NCBI RefSeq assembly: GCF_016820575.1 | Contig: NZ_JAEMQH010000002.1 | Location: 186,001 to 250,000, forward strand | Length of the DNA: 64,000 nt | Direction of reading: 5' to 3' | From: Marinobacter sediminum | GTDB lineage: Bacteria; Pseudomonadota; Gammaproteobacteria; Pseudomonadales; Oleiphilaceae | Shown here: one piece after another, positions 40,668 to 50,229 of the stretch | Numbering within the stretch: the first letter of the stretch is position 1 | Layout: each line of letters starts with the position of its first letter | Made by a program: the position numbers and the translations under genes | Notes under the pieces: model-generated | What the model saw: the letters and a program-made list of their open reading frames with translations, nothing else | Database searches by the model: none | What the model was told of the DNA's origin: nothing

Positions 40668-40685
40668 AGCCCCGCGTACGGGGCT
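40668..40685. other. Small GC hairpin between miaB and ybeZ
   Basis: AGCCCCG (40668-40674), loop CGTA, CGGGGCT (40679-40685). On the transcribed minus strand no T run follows, so it is probably not a full terminator. It could attenuate read-through from miaB into ybeZ or stabilise a processed end. Confidence 0.45.
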
Positions 40686-40727
40686 TTTAAGGCATTCGTG
40701 TCTTGGCTGGCGTGCCTGACCCCGGCT

Positions 40728-42074
40728 TCAATAAAGCTCCGCGTTCGCAGGGACGCCGCGAAGGGAGTTGGGGTAGGCTTCAACAATTTCAACATCAACA
40801 AAGTGACCAACCACCTCCGGGTTATCGTGCCGGAAATTTACGATGCGGTTGTTTTCAGTACGACCGGCAAACTCGCCTGGGTCTTTCTTGGACAACCCAG
40901 TGACCAGAATGCGCTGAGTCGTGCCGACCATTTTGCGACTGATATCCATGGCCTGCTGGTTGATCCGTTGCTGCAGGATGCTCAGACGCTGTTTCTTGAC
41001 GTCCATCGGGGTGTCATCCGGCAAATCGGATGCCGGCGTGCCCGGACGGGCGCTATAGATGAAGCTGAAGGACACATCAAAGCCGATGTCATTGATCAGC
41101 TTCATGGTGTCCTCGAAGTCCTTGTCGGTCTCCCCCGGGAATCCAATAATGAAATCGGAAGAGAAGCTGATGTCCGGGCGAATCTTGCGCAGACGGCGCA
41201 GCTTGGACTTGTACTCCAGAGCTGTGTGGCCGCGCTTCATCGCTGCCAGCACCCGGTCGGAGCCGCTTTGCACCGGCAGGTGAAGGTGGCTCACCAGTTC
41301 CGGAACCTGCTCGTAGACCTCGATCATCGCATCGGTGAATTCCACCGGATGCGAGGTGGTGTAACGAATGCGGTCGATGCCATCGATGGTGGCAATCAGG
41401 GTGATCAGTTCCGCCAGGTCCATGGTGTCGCCATCGTGGGTCTCGCCCCGGTAGGCGTTCACATTCTGGCCCAGCAGGTTCACCTCGCGCACGCCCTGGG
41501 AGGCCAGGTGCGCCACTTCGGCGATCACGTCGTCGGCCGGACGGCTGACTTCCTCGCCGCGAGTGTAGGGCACTACGCAGAAGGTGCAGTATTTGCTGCA
41601 GCCTTCCATGATTGAAACAAAGGCGGATGGGCCATCGGCGCCCGGCTCCGGGAGATTGTCGAATTTCTCGATCTCCGGGAAGCTGACGTCGACGACGCCT
41701 ACGCCGTTACCTTTGGCGCGCACTTCGGTGATCATGTCCGGCAGGCGGTGCAGGGTTTGCGGGCCGAATACCATATCCACATAAGGTGCCCGGTCAATGA
41801 TGGCCTGGCCTTCCTGGCTGGCAACGCAGCCGCCGACACCGATAATGAGATCCGGGTTGCTGTTCTTAAGGGCTTTCCAGCGGCCGAGCTGGTGGAATAC
41901 TTTTTCCTGGGCCTTCTCACGGATAGAGCAGGTGTTCAGCAGCAGGATATCGGCGTTTTCGGGCGTGTCGGTCATTTCGACGGTTTCGCCGGTACGCAGA
42001 AGGTCTGCCATTCGCGATGAATCATATTCGTTCATCTGGCAGCCGTGGGTTTTGATGTACAGCTTCTTGGCCAT
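40728..42074 (-). CDS. miaB: tRNA 2-methylthio-N6-isopentenyladenosine synthase MiaB
   Basis: A radical-SAM methylthiotransferase finishing ms2i6A37 on the product of MiaA (8.2-9.2 kb). The N-terminal UPF0004 domain carries cysteines in THGCQMN and NTCSIRE. The radical-SAM cluster is CSKYCTFC, followed by a C-terminal TRAM domain. ATG 42074 gives [13 protein letters not shown]; the in-frame TTG at 42083 is not needed. It is 448 residues. Confidence 0.97.
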   Translation of the reverse strand: MAKKLYIKTHGCQMNEYDSSRMADLLRTGETVEMTDTPENADILLLNTCSIREKAQEKVFHQLGRWKALKNSNPDLIIGVGGCVASQEGQAIIDRAPYVDMVFGPQTLHRLPDMITEVRAKGNGVGVVDVSFPEIEKFDNLPEPGADGPSAFVSIMEGCSKYCTFCVVPYTRGEEVSRPADDVIAEVAHLASQGVREVNLLGQNVNAYRGETHDGDTMDLAELITLIATIDGIDRIRYTTSHPVEFTDAMIEVYEQVPELVSHLHLPVQSGSDRVLAAMKRGHTALEYKSKLRRLRKIRPDISFSSDFIIGFPGETDKDFEDTMKLINDIGFDVSFSFIYSARPGTPASDLPDDTPMDVKKQRLSILQQRINQQAMDISRKMVGTTQRILVTGLSKKDPGEFAGRTENNRIVNFRHDNPEVVGHFVDVEIVEAYPNSLRGVPANAELY

Positions 42075-42256
42075 GGGTCTCAACGTATTCTGATGGATGG
42101 TGCGCCGTAGCTTGCGGGCGACAGAAAACAGGCGCGATCAAAAAGGAACTGGACATTATAACGGGGTGCTCATTCTTCAACCACCATTGTCTCGGCTTAT
42201 CGCTAGTTTCGTGTGGTATTATTTTTCTCTTCCGAAGTTGTCGAACCTGAATTCAA

Positions 42257-42967
42257 ATGACTCCCGAACGTCTTGCCCGAATCAAACAAACCCTGAATAC
42301 CCGTCAGCCCGACCTGCGTGTGCTGACCGATCAGGTACACAAGCCCCGCAATCTGTCTGCCATTCTTCGCTCCTGCGATGCCTTTGGTCTGGCCAATATG
42401 CATGTAGTCTGGCCACGGGAAGGTTTCCGCGCTTTCCGCAAAACCGCTGGCGGCAGCTACAACTGGGTGACAACGCACACCCATCGCACCATGGATGCCG
42501 CCATTACCGATCTGAAAGGGCAGGGTCACAAGCTCTATGCCGCCCAGTTGTCTGATCGGGCGGTGGATTATCGTGACGTGGACTTCACTGTGCCCTGTAC
42601 GTTGATCCTCGGGAACGAAGTGGACGGGGTCAGCTCCGGCGCCGCGGACCAGGCTGACGAACACATCGTGATTCCGATGATGGGTATGGTGGAATCCCTC
42701 AACGTTTCTGCCGCCTGCGCCATTATACTCGCCGAAGCCCAGCGCCAGCGTAAAGCGGCAGGGCTCTTCGACTACCGTCGGTTGCCGGACGATGAATACG
42801 AGCGCCTGCTGTTCTGTTGGTGCCAACCGACGGTGAAGCGTTACTGCGACGACCGCAAGCTGCCTTATCCGCCGATCGACCCGGACACCGGTGAGCTGAT
42901 TGATGGGGTTGGCTGGATGAAAGAGATTCGCAAGCTGCGGCATCCGCATTTGGAACATGCTGATTGA
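42257..42967 (+). CDS. trmH: tRNA (guanosine-18-2'-O)-methyltransferase TrmH
   Basis: A SPOUT methyltransferase that methylates the conserved G18 in the tRNA D-loop. RQPDLRVLTDQVHKPRNLSAILRSCDA near the N-terminus spans motif 1. Motif 2 is LILGNEVDGVS and motif 3 is IPMMGMVESLNVSAACAIIL, forming the SAM-binding knot. A 236-residue protein including the helical C-terminal extension typical of TrmH. Divergent from miaB across a 182-base gap. Confidence 0.95.
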   Translation: MTPERLARIKQTLNTRQPDLRVLTDQVHKPRNLSAILRSCDAFGLANMHVVWPREGFRAFRKTAGGSYNWVTTHTHRTMDAAITDLKGQGHKLYAAQLSDRAVDYRDVDFTVPCTLILGNEVDGVSSGAADQADEHIVIPMMGMVESLNVSAACAIILAEAQRQRKAAGLFDYRRLPDDEYERLLFCWCQPTVKRYCDDRKLPYPPIDPDTGELIDGVGWMKEIRKLRHPHLEHAD

Positions 42968-43100
42968 AACGAGACTCAGTCGTCTTGTTGGATGCCGCGA
43001 AATTAACTAGTGTTTCTGATTTGCCGCCGGCCTAGATCGCGGCTACGAAAGGCGGGCAAGGAAGGCCCGCAACTCACGCCTGCAAACGACAAGGACTGTC

Positions 43101-45122
43101 ATGCATATCAAGCCCCGTACTCGCCTGAAAGCGAGTGACTTACCTTTCGTCGAATCACCAATTCTTGCTGCCCGGTTGGTTAAGCGGGCTCTCTTGGGAA
43201 ACCTCGAGTTCTTACCGCGTTTTGACCCCTACGACGTACCCGGTTTCTCGGCGGGTGCCCGCCCCGAGTTCATCAGCGCTCGATTGTTGTCGTCTTTAGA
43301 GTCCGGTGAATTGGTTTTGATCCGTAACTCTCTGATATCTGGACCGCCTCTGGACCCGCCCGTAGTCTGGAAGCCGGATCCATCTTCCACTGCTAATACT
43401 GGAAAGTGGAGCCTTTCATCTTCCTCTCCTTTTCTATCGCTAGAGAACGAAGTAGATACGTTGAATAGGAATGGGGTGACACTCGGATCGCTGGGTCTGG
43501 ATACAGCTCGCGGCTCTGCAGGGCAACGGTCAGCCGCTGATGAGGAGCGACGCCCCCCTCCGCAAAATGCTTGGCCTGGAGATCACAAGCTGTCTTTGCC
43601 ATTGGGTGCTGCGGCAGGGCTTGTTCCATTTGTCGCCGAGGCGAAACGAAAAGCAGGCATGTCGGAGGATAAGGCTTTGCCTTTGCGCGTGGCTGTTGGT
43701 GTCTTCACCGACGGAACATTAAATAATGTCGGAAATATCGAAGCATTCAAGCAGCGGCTGGAGAGGGATTGCCTCATGCCGCTTAAGGAATCCCCAGAAA
43801 AGCTCGAGGAATGTCGTGAAAAATTACGTCTATTGATGGGCGAGAGCTATGCAAACGAGCCGACCAACGTCGCTAAATTGTGGCGCCTGTACCGTGAAGA
43901 TGAAGAGACTTTACTGAACTACAAAATAATGTCTCTTTCGGTATATGTGCCGGGCGCAGGAACGAAAACGGGAGATGCTGATTCATTCGAAGGGATGGCG
44001 ACTGGTTTAGGGAAAACAGGAGTCGTGGCTCAGGTGGAACGTGGGTTTTTCGATATGGCTGAGAGAGTTTCTCAGAGATCGAAAGGTAGGGTGATTGAAC
44101 AGCTTACCCTCGACTTCTTTGGGTTTAGTCGTGGAGCGGCGGCGGCACGCTACGCAGTGAACGAGATTCGAAAGGGGGCGGCTGGGCTTCTCGGCAAGGC
44201 TTGGTCGGCAAACAGTCTTGAGTGGCCTGGCTCGGTAGATGTTCGGTTTGTAGGGCTTTTCGATACCGTCGCAGGAATCATCAATTGGAGGGAGATGGAC
44301 CTCAGTGCTGGTAATGATCGTAATGCTCCTGTCGACATCCACCTTAACTCGCAGTTCGTCGGTAAAGCTGTCCACCTCACTGCGAAAGACGAAAAACGGA
44401 ATAATTTTGCGCTTAATAGTTTGAAGGATGCTGATGGAAAGTTGGCATCTAATTTTAGAGAAATTGAATTGCCCGGCGCTCATTCGGATATTGGCGGAGG
44501 TTATTCAGATGTTCAGGTCGAGAAAATACTTCTTCATCCCAAGCTTACCATTACTGGCTCTGCGGCTAGATGGCCTACGGAAACCCGCGAATGGGATAAC
44601 TTGTTAGCCATAAAGCAAAGGGTTGAGTCTGAGAGGTGGATAGGAAGGCACAGCTCTACTCTGGGGAATGGTGAGCAATTCAGGCTTAGCATTGAGCAGG
44701 TTCGGGATGATCACCCTGTGCCAGATGGGCGTGTAGAGCTGCGCTTGCAAATGTTGAGATTAATAAAGGGCGAATATTCGAGAGTGCCTCTGAGACTAAT
44801 GCACGCCTTGGCGTTAGAGGAAGAGGTTCCGTTTGAGGCTATGCCCTCAGACCGCGACTATTTCCTGCCTGAAGACTTGATGGAGATACATGAAAACTTA
44901 AGAGATCAGGTTTGCGCCGGGAAGGACGTTCCAAGTTTGTCGGTCGAGCAGGGGCGGTTTCTGAAACAGAGATATATTCATCACTCTAATCATTTCAATT
45001 TAATGGATTTCCTGCTTTGGGACGAAGTTTTGAGGTTAGAGATTCCCTTCCGACCATTGATGCCGTCGAGGCCGGTAAAAGCATTAGAAAGACACGTTCA
45101 CGCAAATTCGGCATTGGAGTAA
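43101..45122 (+). CDS. DUF2235-type lipase resembling a T6SS phospholipase effector (Tle-like)
   Basis: 673 residues. The first ~190 residues are unrecognised and Ser/Pro-rich between ~80 and 160. From ~197 it follows the DUF2235 alpha/beta-hydrolase plan: VFTDGTLNN (201-209), nucleophile elbow FGFSRGAAAAR (Ser343), LFDTVAG (Asp388), LPGAHSDIGGGYSD (458-470) and a late His in YIHHSNHF (625-632). Type VI secretion Tle effectors share this plan. There is no signal peptide. An AAGGA site precedes ATG 43101. The gene is visibly AT-richer than its neighbours. The lipoprotein gene starting 4 bases later is its likely immunity partner. Confidence 0.85.
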   Translation: MHIKPRTRLKASDLPFVESPILAARLVKRALLGNLEFLPRFDPYDVPGFSAGARPEFISARLLSSLESGELVLIRNSLISGPPLDPPVVWKPDPSSTANTGKWSLSSSSPFLSLENEVDTLNRNGVTLGSLGLDTARGSAGQRSAADEERRPPPQNAWPGDHKLSLPLGAAAGLVPFVAEAKRKAGMSEDKALPLRVAVGVFTDGTLNNVGNIEAFKQRLERDCLMPLKESPEKLEECREKLRLLMGESYANEPTNVAKLWRLYREDEETLLNYKIMSLSVYVPGAGTKTGDADSFEGMATGLGKTGVVAQVERGFFDMAERVSQRSKGRVIEQLTLDFFGFSRGAAAARYAVNEIRKGAAGLLGKAWSANSLEWPGSVDVRFVGLFDTVAGIINWREMDLSAGNDRNAPVDIHLNSQFVGKAVHLTAKDEKRNNFALNSLKDADGKLASNFREIELPGAHSDIGGGYSDVQVEKILLHPKLTITGSAARWPTETREWDNLLAIKQRVESERWIGRHSSTLGNGEQFRLSIEQVRDDHPVPDGRVELRLQMLRLIKGEYSRVPLRLMHALALEEEVPFEAMPSDRDYFLPEDLMEIHENLRDQVCAGKDVPSLSVEQGRFLKQRYIHHSNHFNLMDFLLWDEVLRLEIPFRPLMPSRPVKALERHVHANSALE

Positions 45123-45125
45123 GGC

Positions 45126-45722
45126 ATGTTTCGTTCTGTTTGTTTGGTCTTTTTGTCGGCGTTTTTCCAGTCTGGTTGCGCCTCTGCCTCCTCGAAAGAA
45201 CCCGTTAACTGGTATTTTCAGATTGCTGCACCGAAGCACTATCACGCATGGGTTCAATATCTCGAACTAGAAAAATCAGGGGTGCGGCATTGGCATCAAG
45301 CTCCCGGATATATTAGTTGCTGTTGGCAAGGAGAGGGAGGTCCCACTGGAAAAGGAGGAAGGATGGAGCCTTTTCCTAACTACATTGGCATCCAGTGGGT
45401 TTCTTTCGCCGAGGAAAAGGTTTATCAAAAGTTAATCGAAATTAAACCTGAGTGGCACGAAGCGATGCGAGAGCCGGCTCCTTTTACAACTTCTAAGGGC
45501 CTGAAATACAAGCCAAGAAACGTTTTGACCCTTGGGCTCGCTCCAGGTGGTGAGATCGTTGTTTGGATAAAAAATCAGGTAGGTAATGAGTTGGAATTGG
45601 TTCGTTTACAAGGAAACGAAATGAAAGATAAGACTCAAGAATATTCAGTGCTTATAAAGGCTTACAGGGATGAGCACCGGGAATACCTAGAAACACACGG
45701 TATTCCCGTGGAGGGATGGTAA
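45126..45722 (+). CDS. DUF2931-like putative lipoprotein, candidate immunity protein
   Basis: 198 residues. A hydrophobic signal ends in FFQSGC (Cys18), a lipobox with an unusual Gln at -3, so lipidation is likely but not certain. The mature part starts with WYFQIAAPKHYHAWV and contains SCCWQGEGGP and a run of Trp/Tyr residues, typical of DUF2931 proteins, many of which sit beside T6SS lipase effectors. It begins 4 bases after the effector stop, so co-translation is likely. It shares that gene's AT-rich codon use. Periplasmic neutralisation of the lipase is inferred. Confidence 0.75.
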   Translation: MFRSVCLVFLSAFFQSGCASASSKEPVNWYFQIAAPKHYHAWVQYLELEKSGVRHWHQAPGYISCCWQGEGGPTGKGGRMEPFPNYIGIQWVSFAEEKVYQKLIEIKPEWHEAMREPAPFTTSKGLKYKPRNVLTLGLAPGGEIVVWIKNQVGNELELVRLQGNEMKDKTQEYSVLIKAYRDEHREYLETHGIPVEGW

Positions 45723-45738
45723 TACGGGCTTGGCAGCC

Positions 45739-46755
45739 TTATTCCTCCCGAGCCTCCAAATACCGCTGCAACTGCTCCCGAAGTGCTTTGGGCAGGCGGG
45801 TAATGGTCAGGGCGTCCTGGTCGCGGTCGTAGTACACGGCCTGGTTGACCAGATCAGAGGAGAAGGAAACGCTCATGCCGCCGCCAGAGCCGGCGATGCG
45901 AACCAGCTTTTTCACCTTACGGTGGTCCGGGTGCAGAACGCCGCTTTCCGGGAGTTCGGTGGTCTTTGAGGCAAACTCTTTGAACCGCTGTGGTTCGCTC
46001 TCGTCGAGATAGCCAGAAAGCGCCTCGATTTCCACCGGCTCGCCCAGTGCGTGCTGTTCCTTGCAGAACTCGTAAGCCTTGCTGCGTACCTCGCCGGCCT
46101 TTTCCGGTTCGGACGATTTCGCGAACGCCTCGACAGCGTCCAGAAAGGTCACGGTCTCTTTCTCGACATCCACTTGGTTAGTAAAGCCTGCCAGGCGGAT
46201 AAACAGCTCGCCGGGTTCACCGGTACCGCGGCCGTGTACCAGGGTCAGGTAATTTTCGGCGCTGTTATCGCTGCGCCAGTCGTCCAGCTCGATCCGCACG
46301 GCGAGATTCAGGCGTGACAGGCTCAGTACGTCTGTGGCGTCCAATGTCTGGTTGCCGTCGAAACGCAGGGCGCTGTCACTCTCCAGAATCAGCAGGTAAA
46401 CCACTTCTGAATCAGCCAGTGCTTCGTGCACGATCATCAGATGGCCCTGGAATTCCTCTTGGCAACCGGTCAGCAATTCCTGCCATTGCCCAAACAGTCG
46501 GTCGGTCATGGACCCAAAGCTCTGTTTGTCCTCCAGGTAGTCTTTCAGCCAGCTGCTGAAAGGGCACTCGCCAATCTCGTCAGAAAAGCGGCCGTACTTC
46601 TTGCCCGGCTTGCTATTGAACAGCCGTTTCATCTGTTTGTGAAGGGACTCGTAGTCGCCGCCGGGCTCTGAAAGTGCCTCTCCTGACTGCAGGCGGGCCG
46701 GTTGCCCGGGCTGGTATTGACTGGCAAAAGCGGTGCGAAGGTGTCTGATAGCCAT
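45739..46755 (-). CDS. yejK: Nucleoid-associated protein YejK/NdpA
   Basis: A spermidine nucleoid-associated 37-kDa family protein of 338 residues. ATG 46755 gives MAIRHLRTAF, the family-type start; 9 codons upstream are not needed. The C-terminal region has VRIAGSGGGMSVSFSSDLV, conserved in the family. Its cellular role is not well defined. It converges on the immunity gene with a 16-base gap. Confidence 0.92.
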   Translation of the reverse strand: MAIRHLRTAFASQYQPGQPARLQSGEALSEPGGDYESLHKQMKRLFNSKPGKKYGRFSDEIGECPFSSWLKDYLEDKQSFGSMTDRLFGQWQELLTGCQEEFQGHLMIVHEALADSEVVYLLILESDSALRFDGNQTLDATDVLSLSRLNLAVRIELDDWRSDNSAENYLTLVHGRGTGEPGELFIRLAGFTNQVDVEKETVTFLDAVEAFAKSSEPEKAGEVRSKAYEFCKEQHALGEPVEIEALSGYLDESEPQRFKEFASKTTELPESGVLHPDHRKVKKLVRIAGSGGGMSVSFSSDLVNQAVYYDRDQDALTITRLPKALREQLQRYLEAREE

Positions 46756-46782
46756 GCTGGAATTCTCATGCTGCGCGTGCAA

Positions 46783-46820
46783 TAAAAAAGCCCCGGAGGC
46801 GACTCTGGCCTGCGGGGCTT
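46783..46820 (-). terminator. Rho-independent terminator after cysDN
   Basis: On the minus strand AAGCCCCGC (46820-46812) pairs with the complementary CCGGGGCTT region (46796-46789), then a T run (46788-46783). It separates cysN from yejK. Confidence 0.8.
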
Positions 46821-46836
46821 GTGTGCTACCCAGGGC

Positions 46837-48495
46837 TCAGATTCGCTTGCTCCGGATCAACTGTTGAACCAGTTGGCCAACAGCGTCAGGAATTTCCTTG
46901 TCGCTGTCAGCGGAAACGGAGGCAGAGGCTACATCGGAACCGAGGTTGACCGCAACGGCGATCAGGCCGTGGGCGGACAGCAGCTGGGACGTCCGGCGAC
47001 GATCGTCGGCGTCACCTGCGTTGTCTTCGGTGACCACAACGGCGGTCTTGCCCTGATCGAAGAGCGCACGCTCAACAGCCAGTGCCAGTGCTGGCGCCTG
47101 TTTGCCACTGCATCCGATGATCGCCGGCTTCTGGGCAAGGCGACGCTCACGTTCTTCGATGCTGACCGGGTCCAGAGACTCAATGCCGTCTGCCAGGCCG
47201 GCAACCATGCCTGCACCAACGGTGACGTTGGTGAGTCGGTCGATCACGATGAAACTGCCCGTGGCGTGGTTGCGCTGGTACGCATCGAACGCGATGGGCT
47301 GGTTGAGGGTCAGCTCGCACAGGCCGATTTCGTTCAACTGGAGCTTGTCAGGATTGGCCTGCTGCTCAAGCGTGTTGACGTCGGTCTGGTGATGGATCTT
47401 CTTTACCGTGCCCGAAGTAAAGGTGGGACCCAGCTTGATGTCGTATAGCCGACCCGTTTCCAGCGGCGCGTCGGTCATCCAGACGATGTTGGCGTTGAAG
47501 CGGTTGCCCACTTCTGGCTCGTCTTCCGGCTTGACCAGCATGTCGCCACGGCTGATGTCGATTTCGTCGGCCAGGGTCAGGGTGACCGCCTGATCAATGT
47601 AGGCTTCTTCGAGGTTGCCATCGAAGGTGACAATATCTTTGACGGTGCTGGTCTTGCGAGACGGCAGCGCCATGACTTTGTCGCCCGGGCGAATAACGCC
47701 GGAGGCAATCGTGCCGCAGAAACCACGGAAATTCAGGTTAGGGCGGGTCACGTATTGAACCGGGAACCGGAAGTGCTCAAGATTCTTGTCCCGTGCAACT
47801 TCGACGGTCTCCAGAATTTCCATCAGCGGCTGGCCGGTGAACCAGGGCGTGTTCTCGCTCTTGTTGACGACGTTGTCGCCTTCCAAAGCGGAGATTGGAA
47901 CAAAGCGAATGTCTTTCAGGCCGAGCTTGGCAGCAAACGCCAGGTACTCGTCCTTGATTTCGTTGAAGCGCTCTTCGCTGTAATCCACCAGGTCCATCTT
48001 GTTGATGGCGACAACAATGTGTCGGATGCCCTGGAGTGACGCAATGTACGAATGGCGACGGGTTTGTGTCAGAACGCCCTGGCGGGCATCGATCATCAGG
48101 ATGGCCAGCTGGGCCGTGGAGGCGCCGGTGGCCATGTTGCGGGTGTACTGCTCGTGGCCCGGAGTGTCGGCAATGATGAACTTTCGCTTGTCTGTGGAGA
48201 AGAAGCGGTAGGCCACATCAATGGTGATGCCCTGTTCACGCTCCGCCTGCAGGCCGTCGACCAGCAGGGCCAGGTCCAGCTTCTCGCCCGTGGTGCCCAT
48301 CTTCGCGCTGTCGGTTTTCAGGCTCGCCATATGATCTTCGTAGATCATCTTGGTGTCGTGGAGCAGGCGGCCGATCAGGGTGCTCTTGCCATCGTCAACG
48401 CTGCCGCAGGTCAGCAGGCGCAGCAGCTCTTTGTTTTCGTGTTGCTTCAGGTAGGCCTGAATATCTTCTGCAATCAGATCAGACTGGTGTGACAT
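46837..48495 (-). CDS. cysN: Sulfate adenylyltransferase large subunit CysN with degenerate APS-kinase-like tail
   Basis: The GTPase subunit that drives APS synthesis with CysD. The G motifs are [25 protein letters not shown] and NKMD, followed by EF-Tu-like domains 2 and 3. ATG 48495 gives [11 protein letters not shown] and 552 residues, about 80 longer than E. coli CysN and shorter than CysNC fusions (~630). The last ~105 residues align by eye with APS kinase ([34 protein letters not shown]), but the P-loop GxxGxGKS is destroyed and the rest of the domain is missing. CysN activity should be intact; kinase activity should not. Confidence 0.92.
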   Translation of the reverse strand: MSHQSDLIAEDIQAYLKQHENKELLRLLTCGSVDDGKSTLIGRLLHDTKMIYEDHMASLKTDSAKMGTTGEKLDLALLVDGLQAEREQGITIDVAYRFFSTDKRKFIIADTPGHEQYTRNMATGASTAQLAILMIDARQGVLTQTRRHSYIASLQGIRHIVVAINKMDLVDYSEERFNEIKDEYLAFAAKLGLKDIRFVPISALEGDNVVNKSENTPWFTGQPLMEILETVEVARDKNLEHFRFPVQYVTRPNLNFRGFCGTIASGVIRPGDKVMALPSRKTSTVKDIVTFDGNLEEAYIDQAVTLTLADEIDISRGDMLVKPEDEPEVGNRFNANIVWMTDAPLETGRLYDIKLGPTFTSGTVKKIHHQTDVNTLEQQANPDKLQLNEIGLCELTLNQPIAFDAYQRNHATGSFIVIDRLTNVTVGAGMVAGLADGIESLDPVSIEERERRLAQKPAIIGCSGKQAPALALAVERALFDQGKTAVVVTEDNAGDADDRRRTSQLLSAHGLIAVAVNLGSDVASASVSADSDKEIPDAVGQLVQQLIRSKRI

Positions 48496-48496
48496 C

Positions 48497-49405
48497 TTAG
48501 AAATACCCTTCCCGCTTTTTCTGTTCCATGGAGCCGGCTGAATCGTGGTCAATTACCCGGCCCTGACGTTCGGAGCTGGTGGCCAGCAACATCTCCTGGA
48601 TGATTTCGGGCAGGGTGTCTGCCTCGGATTCAATGGCACCGGTCAGCGGGTAGCAGCCCAAGGTTCGGAATCGGACCGACTTCATCATCGGCTTCTCGCC
48701 TTCTTTCAGGGGCATGCGATCGTCGTCCACCATGATTAGGGTGCCGTCACGCTCAACCACCGGGCGCTTGGCAGAGTAGTACAGGGGAACGATTTCAATA
48801 TTCTCAAGGTAGATGTACTGCCAGATGTCCAGCTCAGTCCAGTTGGAGAGCGGGAACACGCGGATGCTTTCACCCTTGTTGATTTTGCCGTTGTAGATGT
48901 TCCACAGCTCAGGGCGCTGGTTTTTGGGGTCCCAGCGATGGTATTCATCCCGGAACGAATAGACGCGCTCCTTGGCTCGGGATTTTTCCTCATCGCGCCG
49001 GGCACCGCCGAACGCGGCATCGAACTTGTACTTGTCCAGGGCCTGCTTGAGGGCCTGGGTTTTCATGATATCGGTGTGCTTGGCGCTGCCATGGGTGAAC
49101 GGGCCAACGCCTTGCTTTATCCCTTCTTCGTTTTTGTGAACGATCAGGTCGAGACCGTATTCCTTCACCTTGCGGTCACGGAAATCGATCATTTCCTTAA
49201 ACTTCCAGGTGGTGTCCACGTGCATCAGCGGGAACGGAGGTTTGCCGGGATAAAACGCTTTGCGGGCAAGATGCAGCATCACGGCAGAATCCTTGCCGAT
49301 GGAGTAGAGCATGACCGGGTTGTCAAACTCGGCTGCCACTTCCCGGATGATGTGGATGCTTTCCGCTTCCAGCTGTTTCAGGTGCGTGAGGTTGTATGTG
49401 GTCAT
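48497..49405 (-). CDS. cysD: Sulfate adenylyltransferase small subunit CysD
   Basis: The PP-loop ATP pyrophosphatase subunit that forms APS from sulfate and ATP. The SYSIGKDS-type loop reads [15 protein letters not shown], and [16 protein letters not shown] and [15 protein letters not shown] are typical. It is 302 residues and is transcribed just ahead of cysN, with one base between the stop and the cysN ATG. Confidence 0.97.
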   Translation of the reverse strand: MTTYNLTHLKQLEAESIHIIREVAAEFDNPVMLYSIGKDSAVMLHLARKAFYPGKPPFPLMHVDTTWKFKEMIDFRDRKVKEYGLDLIVHKNEEGIKQGVGPFTHGSAKHTDIMKTQALKQALDKYKFDAAFGGARRDEEKSRAKERVYSFRDEYHRWDPKNQRPELWNIYNGKINKGESIRVFPLSNWTELDIWQYIYLENIEIVPLYYSAKRPVVERDGTLIMVDDDRMPLKEGEKPMMKSVRFRTLGCYPLTGAIESEADTLPEIIQEMLLATSSERQGRVIDHDSAGSMEQKKREGYF

Positions 49406-49573
49406 GGTATTCCGATGCCGCGATGCGGACCCTGTTGGCTGTGCAAATTTGACCTGAAATGATACCAGATTGGGGGAGGGTATAAGAAGCGCCCCAACTA
49501 GAGTTTGGGGTTATAATAATATAGCGGCAAGGATGGCGTTGTGGGCGTGATAGCTCCGCTGCAGGGCCTGGTG

Positions 49574-49984
49574 TCAGGCCTTGTTGCAGGAGTCAGCCAA
49601 CAGCTTGGCGACGTATTGATCCACGTATTCGAAGCCGTTGTCTTCAAACTCAGAAAACTGAATGCCGAGATGAAATTCATTCCGGGCAATCCGACGCATA
49701 TGCACGATGTGACCGCCAGCTGAAATTGAGACGGGCTGTTTTGCAACGACAGGTACCGAGAAACGGGTTTTCACCGAAACCCAATTGCCGGGGGCAGGGC
49801 TTTGCTGGGCAGGGATCAGGGCTTGGACGGCATCTTGGCTGCAGGAAATCATGACGCCGGTGCGCGAAAGGTTCGCGACGGTGCATTTCAGGCAGCAACC
49901 ATCGGGTTTCTCGACGGTGATTTCGGTCGAGACATCAACACGCTGTTGGTTGCGTAGATTTGGTTTTATGGCAGCTGGTTTCAT
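49574..49984 (-). CDS. PilZ-domain c-di-GMP-binding protein
   Basis: 136 residues, essentially a lone PilZ domain. The c-di-GMP signature is present as RNQQR (RxxxR, residues 11-15) and NLSRTG ((D/N)xSxxG, ~38-43). The rest is beta-rich and ends with a helix. No output domain is attached. This makes it a candidate effector of c-di-GMP-controlled motility or surface behaviour. An 18-bp palindrome lies ~70 bases upstream. Confidence 0.85.
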   Translation of the reverse strand: MKPAAIKPNLRNQQRVDVSTEITVEKPDGCCLKCTVANLSRTGVMISCSQDAVQALIPAQQSPAPGNWVSVKTRFSVPVVAKQPVSISAGGHIVHMRRIARNEFHLGIQFSEFEDNGFEYVDQYVAKLLADSCNKA

Positions 49985-50055
49985 GGTTACTTATCTGACG
50001 TAACTGGTATTCCAAACGGCTGCTTTTTCCAAAAATCCTTTCCAGAAAAAACACT

Positions 50056-50073
50056 TAAACTTAGAAAAGTTTA
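50056..50073. promoter_or_regulatory. Palindrome upstream of the PilZ gene
   Basis: TAAACTT (50056-50062), AGAA, AAGTTTA (50067-50073) is a perfect 7-bp inverted repeat in an AT-rich stretch, ~72 bases upstream of the PilZ start. It could be an operator or a weak terminator. The remainder of 49985-50180 shows nothing I recognise. Confidence 0.4.
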
Positions 50074-50180
50074 GTTGTTTACTTTGTGGTCAGCAAGAAG
50101 CGTGTCGTTCTTTGTGGCAGATTTGTTGCAGTTTTTTGAAAAGGCCATCACAAAGCGCGGGGCGAGAAGTGAGGGAGATT

Positions 50181-50217
50181 TGGTCCGGGGACGATCGCGG
50201 CGATCTGCCCCGGACCA
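50181..50217. other. GC-rich hairpin just downstream of gatB
   Basis: A perfect 10-bp inverted repeat, TGGTCCGGGG (50181-50190) and CCCCGGACCA (50208-50217), has an inner GATCGC/GCGATC repeat. It lies 13 bases past the gatB stop. No T run follows on the minus strand, so it is a non-canonical terminator or an mRNA 3'-end stabiliser. Confidence 0.6.
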
Positions 50218-50229
50218 TAACGGAAGGCG

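Noticed and set aside
43051..43070. GCGGGC/GCCCGC hairpin before the effector gene
   Set aside because: Six base pairs with no T run; could be chance in GC-rich DNA. Direct repeats marking an insertion were looked for at the island edges and not seen.
49491..49516. CCCCAA/TTGGGG hairpin near the cysD leader
   Set aside because: Only six base pairs and no T run in the sense of the PilZ transcript; not strong enough to list as a terminator.
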